NCBI GenBank assembly: GCA_004764695.1
Contig: SMSO01000032.1
Coordinates: forward strand, 5,083,483 to 5,147,482
Source of the DNA: Schizochytrium sp. TIO01
Taxonomy: Eukaryota; Sar; Bigyra; Thraustochytrida; Thraustochytriidae
Reading direction: 5' to 3'
Length of the DNA: 64,000 bases
The notes under the pieces were generated by a model. The model was not told the DNA's origin, made no database searches, and saw only the letters and a program-made list of their open reading frames with translations. The position numbers were made by a program, and so were the translations under genes. How positions within the stretch are numbered: the first letter of the stretch is position 1; each line of letters starts with the position of its first letter. This document shows positions 62,688 to 64,000 of the stretch, one piece after another.

Positions 62688-63509
62688 GTACAAGAACAGT
62701 GCAATGGATTGGCGCGCATCACCGATCAGACAGAAACAGCTCCTGGAAAACTTTTAACAGGCACTGCTAAAGAGTGGGTAGGTCCTATGCTTTTAAGAAG
62801 ATTAAAAAAATATATATAAAAGAAAAAAGAAAAAAGAAAAGAGAGAAGAAAGAAGAAGAAGAGACCATAAAAACAACAACAACATATGCTGGAAAGTGGA
62901 TTTATGATTATGACAAGTGGTGGTACACTTAATCGGTCAGATATTGACAAATGCTCTTCCTCTATGAGTTAGTACTTTTACTTAGGCTCGAATCATCAGT
63001 GCGTACCACTCACGATGAACCGCCACTAGGTCAGGTTCGCTCCCTAAATGACGCATTGGTTGTTCTGGCTTGACTAAAAGGTCTTTAGGACATGGTCCTG
63101 ACTGAGGATAATATTGATTAGTCCAATTGGGTCTGCGCGGAGATAAGTGGACACTAGCTAGCTTTGCTTTCTCGCGGACTACGAGCATTGCTTTCCTGAG
63201 GCTTTTATACGACTAGTGTGGTATGATGCCTACAAAGCATTGGTGCTACTAATGGCACGCGCAAACCTCCTAAAGCAAAGTGTCAGACAACAAAGCTAAT
63301 GAGGCGAAAAAAGCTTTTTACCTGTTTGTTTATGTATTTATAATATAGCAATGATAAAACATGAACGAAAAATAGTGAGGAAGAGCGTACCCCAACCTAG
63401 CAATACTACTTCCCCCTTGTGGATTCGGGGTCCGCAAGACCTTACTCGCTGCGCAAAAATTCTTGCTTGGCATTGGCAAACCCCCAAAAGACCACCTTCT
63501 CGCCGAGTG

Positions 63510-63517
63510 TATACAAC
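63510..63517 (+). promoter_or_regulatory. Altered TATA-like site of GT92-like copy 2
   Basis: Reads TATACAAC at the position where copy 1 has TATATAAA. Its presence is by alignment; function is unknown. Confidence 0.35.
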
Positions 63518-63680
63518 TTATTCGGATAGGCACGTGCGGGACCATCCCTCACCCGCACGTTTTCATTCCTAATCTTCTGCACCTGCACTTGCACATCAAG
63601 TGCAACACATCAACCTCATCTGCAGTGCCCAAATTCGAGAGGGCACTCTCGAGGCACTTTTGCGAGGCCTGAGGTGTCCA

Positions 63681-64000
63681 ATGATGAATCAAAAAATCTT
63701 GCACAGAAGTAACTCTCCAGGGAGTGAGAGTTTGAGAAGTGCGAGAAGATTGTCGCCTGTTTCAAGCCTATTCTTTGTAGTGTTCCTTTGCTGCATCGTC
63801 ACAGGAGGCATTGTACTGTTAAAAGGCGAATTGCAGATATTAAGAGCCCTAGAAAGACATACGCGCACTGGGGATTTCTTGTTGGAAAAAACCATCGAAG
63901 CAACTTTCACTGTCACCACTTTCCATCGACATAACCTAAAAGAACCAAGAATCGATCATGACAGCAGCGAGTCACTTCAATTAAAAGGTCCAGACAAGTT
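63681..64000 (+). CDS. GT92-like type II membrane glycosyltransferase, copy 2 (3' end beyond window)
   Basis: The first 320 coding bases (106 codons) are the same as copy 1: cytosolic tail, signal anchor and start of the luminal stem. The catalytic domain lies outside the window, so whether this copy is intact cannot be judged. Its upstream flank differs by several indels, including the TATA-like site and a 12-bp insertion near 63468-63480. Confidence 0.85.
   Translation, partial: MMNQKILHRSNSPGSESLRSARRLSPVSSLFFVVFLCCIVTGGIVLLKGELQILRALERHTRTGDFLLEKTIEATFTVTTFHRHNLKEPRIDHDSSESLQLKGPDK

Larger units (their letters stand above)
59618..64000. repeat. Tandem duplication of a ~3.07-kb unit containing the GT92-like gene (second copy truncated by window)
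   Basis: Sequence from about 59618 recurs from about 62688 in the same orientation, with small indels and scattered substitutions in the 5' flank. Shared landmarks are AACAGGCACYGCTAAAGAGTGGGTAGG, CAGATATTGACAAATGCTCTT and GAGGCGAAAAAAGCTTTTTACC. By eye, from about 60434/63593 to the window end the copies are identical, including the first 320 coding bases. The left breakpoint is approximate. Copy 2 continues beyond the window. Confidence 0.93.

Overview
The window is nuclear DNA from a unicellular eukaryote. Genes are mostly single long ORFs with ATG starts in good Kozak context and C/G-ending codons. They are separated by AT-rich spacers full of homopolymers and microsatellites, and there are no bacterial-style operons. 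A lone Pol III-type tRNA-Gln sits between protein genes. Flagellar genes (DNAAF5-like and CFAP141-like), a protein-only RNase P, an intron-poor layout and a SETD3/LSMT-type methyltransferase together suggest a flagellated protist. A stramenopile such as a thraustochytrid/labyrinthulomycete is my best inference, but nothing in the window proves it.

Layout. 0-10 kb: a three-exon TTC1-like co-chaperone gene (minus strand, cut by the window edge) diverges from a STE24 CAAX protease. Then come an unrecognised exon, a probable decayed gene on the minus strand, a C2 plus EF-hand protein, and a repeat-rich stretch with a candidate two-exon small gene. 10-23 kb: an ALG8-type glucosyltransferase with a very large insertion, a single-pass adhesion-like receptor (signal peptide, LamG-like and cadherin-like ectodomain, cytosolic WW domain) and a GPI-anchored-type secreted protein. 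23-35 kb: a HOOK-family coiled-coil protein, PRORP (protein-only RNase P), DNAAF5 and a small CFAP141-like protein; the last two converge tail to tail. 36-46 kb: a potentially N-myristoylated F-box protein, an ERD2/KDEL-receptor-like protein, a 3.7-kb repeat-rich stretch with exon-like fragments, and a cullin-1 type scaffold. 47-58 kb: an orphan polytopic membrane protein, tRNA-Gln(TTG), an aldo/keto reductase with a C-terminal membrane segment, an EndoG-type nuclease and a SET-domain methyltransferase. 59.6-64 kb: a tandem duplication of a GT92-like Golgi glycosyltransferase gene; the second copy runs off the window.

Functional themes. ER/Golgi and surface biology is prominent (ALG8, ERD2-like, GT92-like, receptor, GPI-type protein). 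Flagellar and dynein biology is represented by DNAAF5, the CFAP141-like protein and HOOK. Ubiquitination is represented by cullin-1 and an F-box protein 5.4 kb apart. I saw no CRISPR array, rRNA, recognisable autonomous transposon or viral gene. Several exon-like fragments (8.2-9.7 kb, 41.5-43.1 kb) show that the long ORFs do not capture every gene here.
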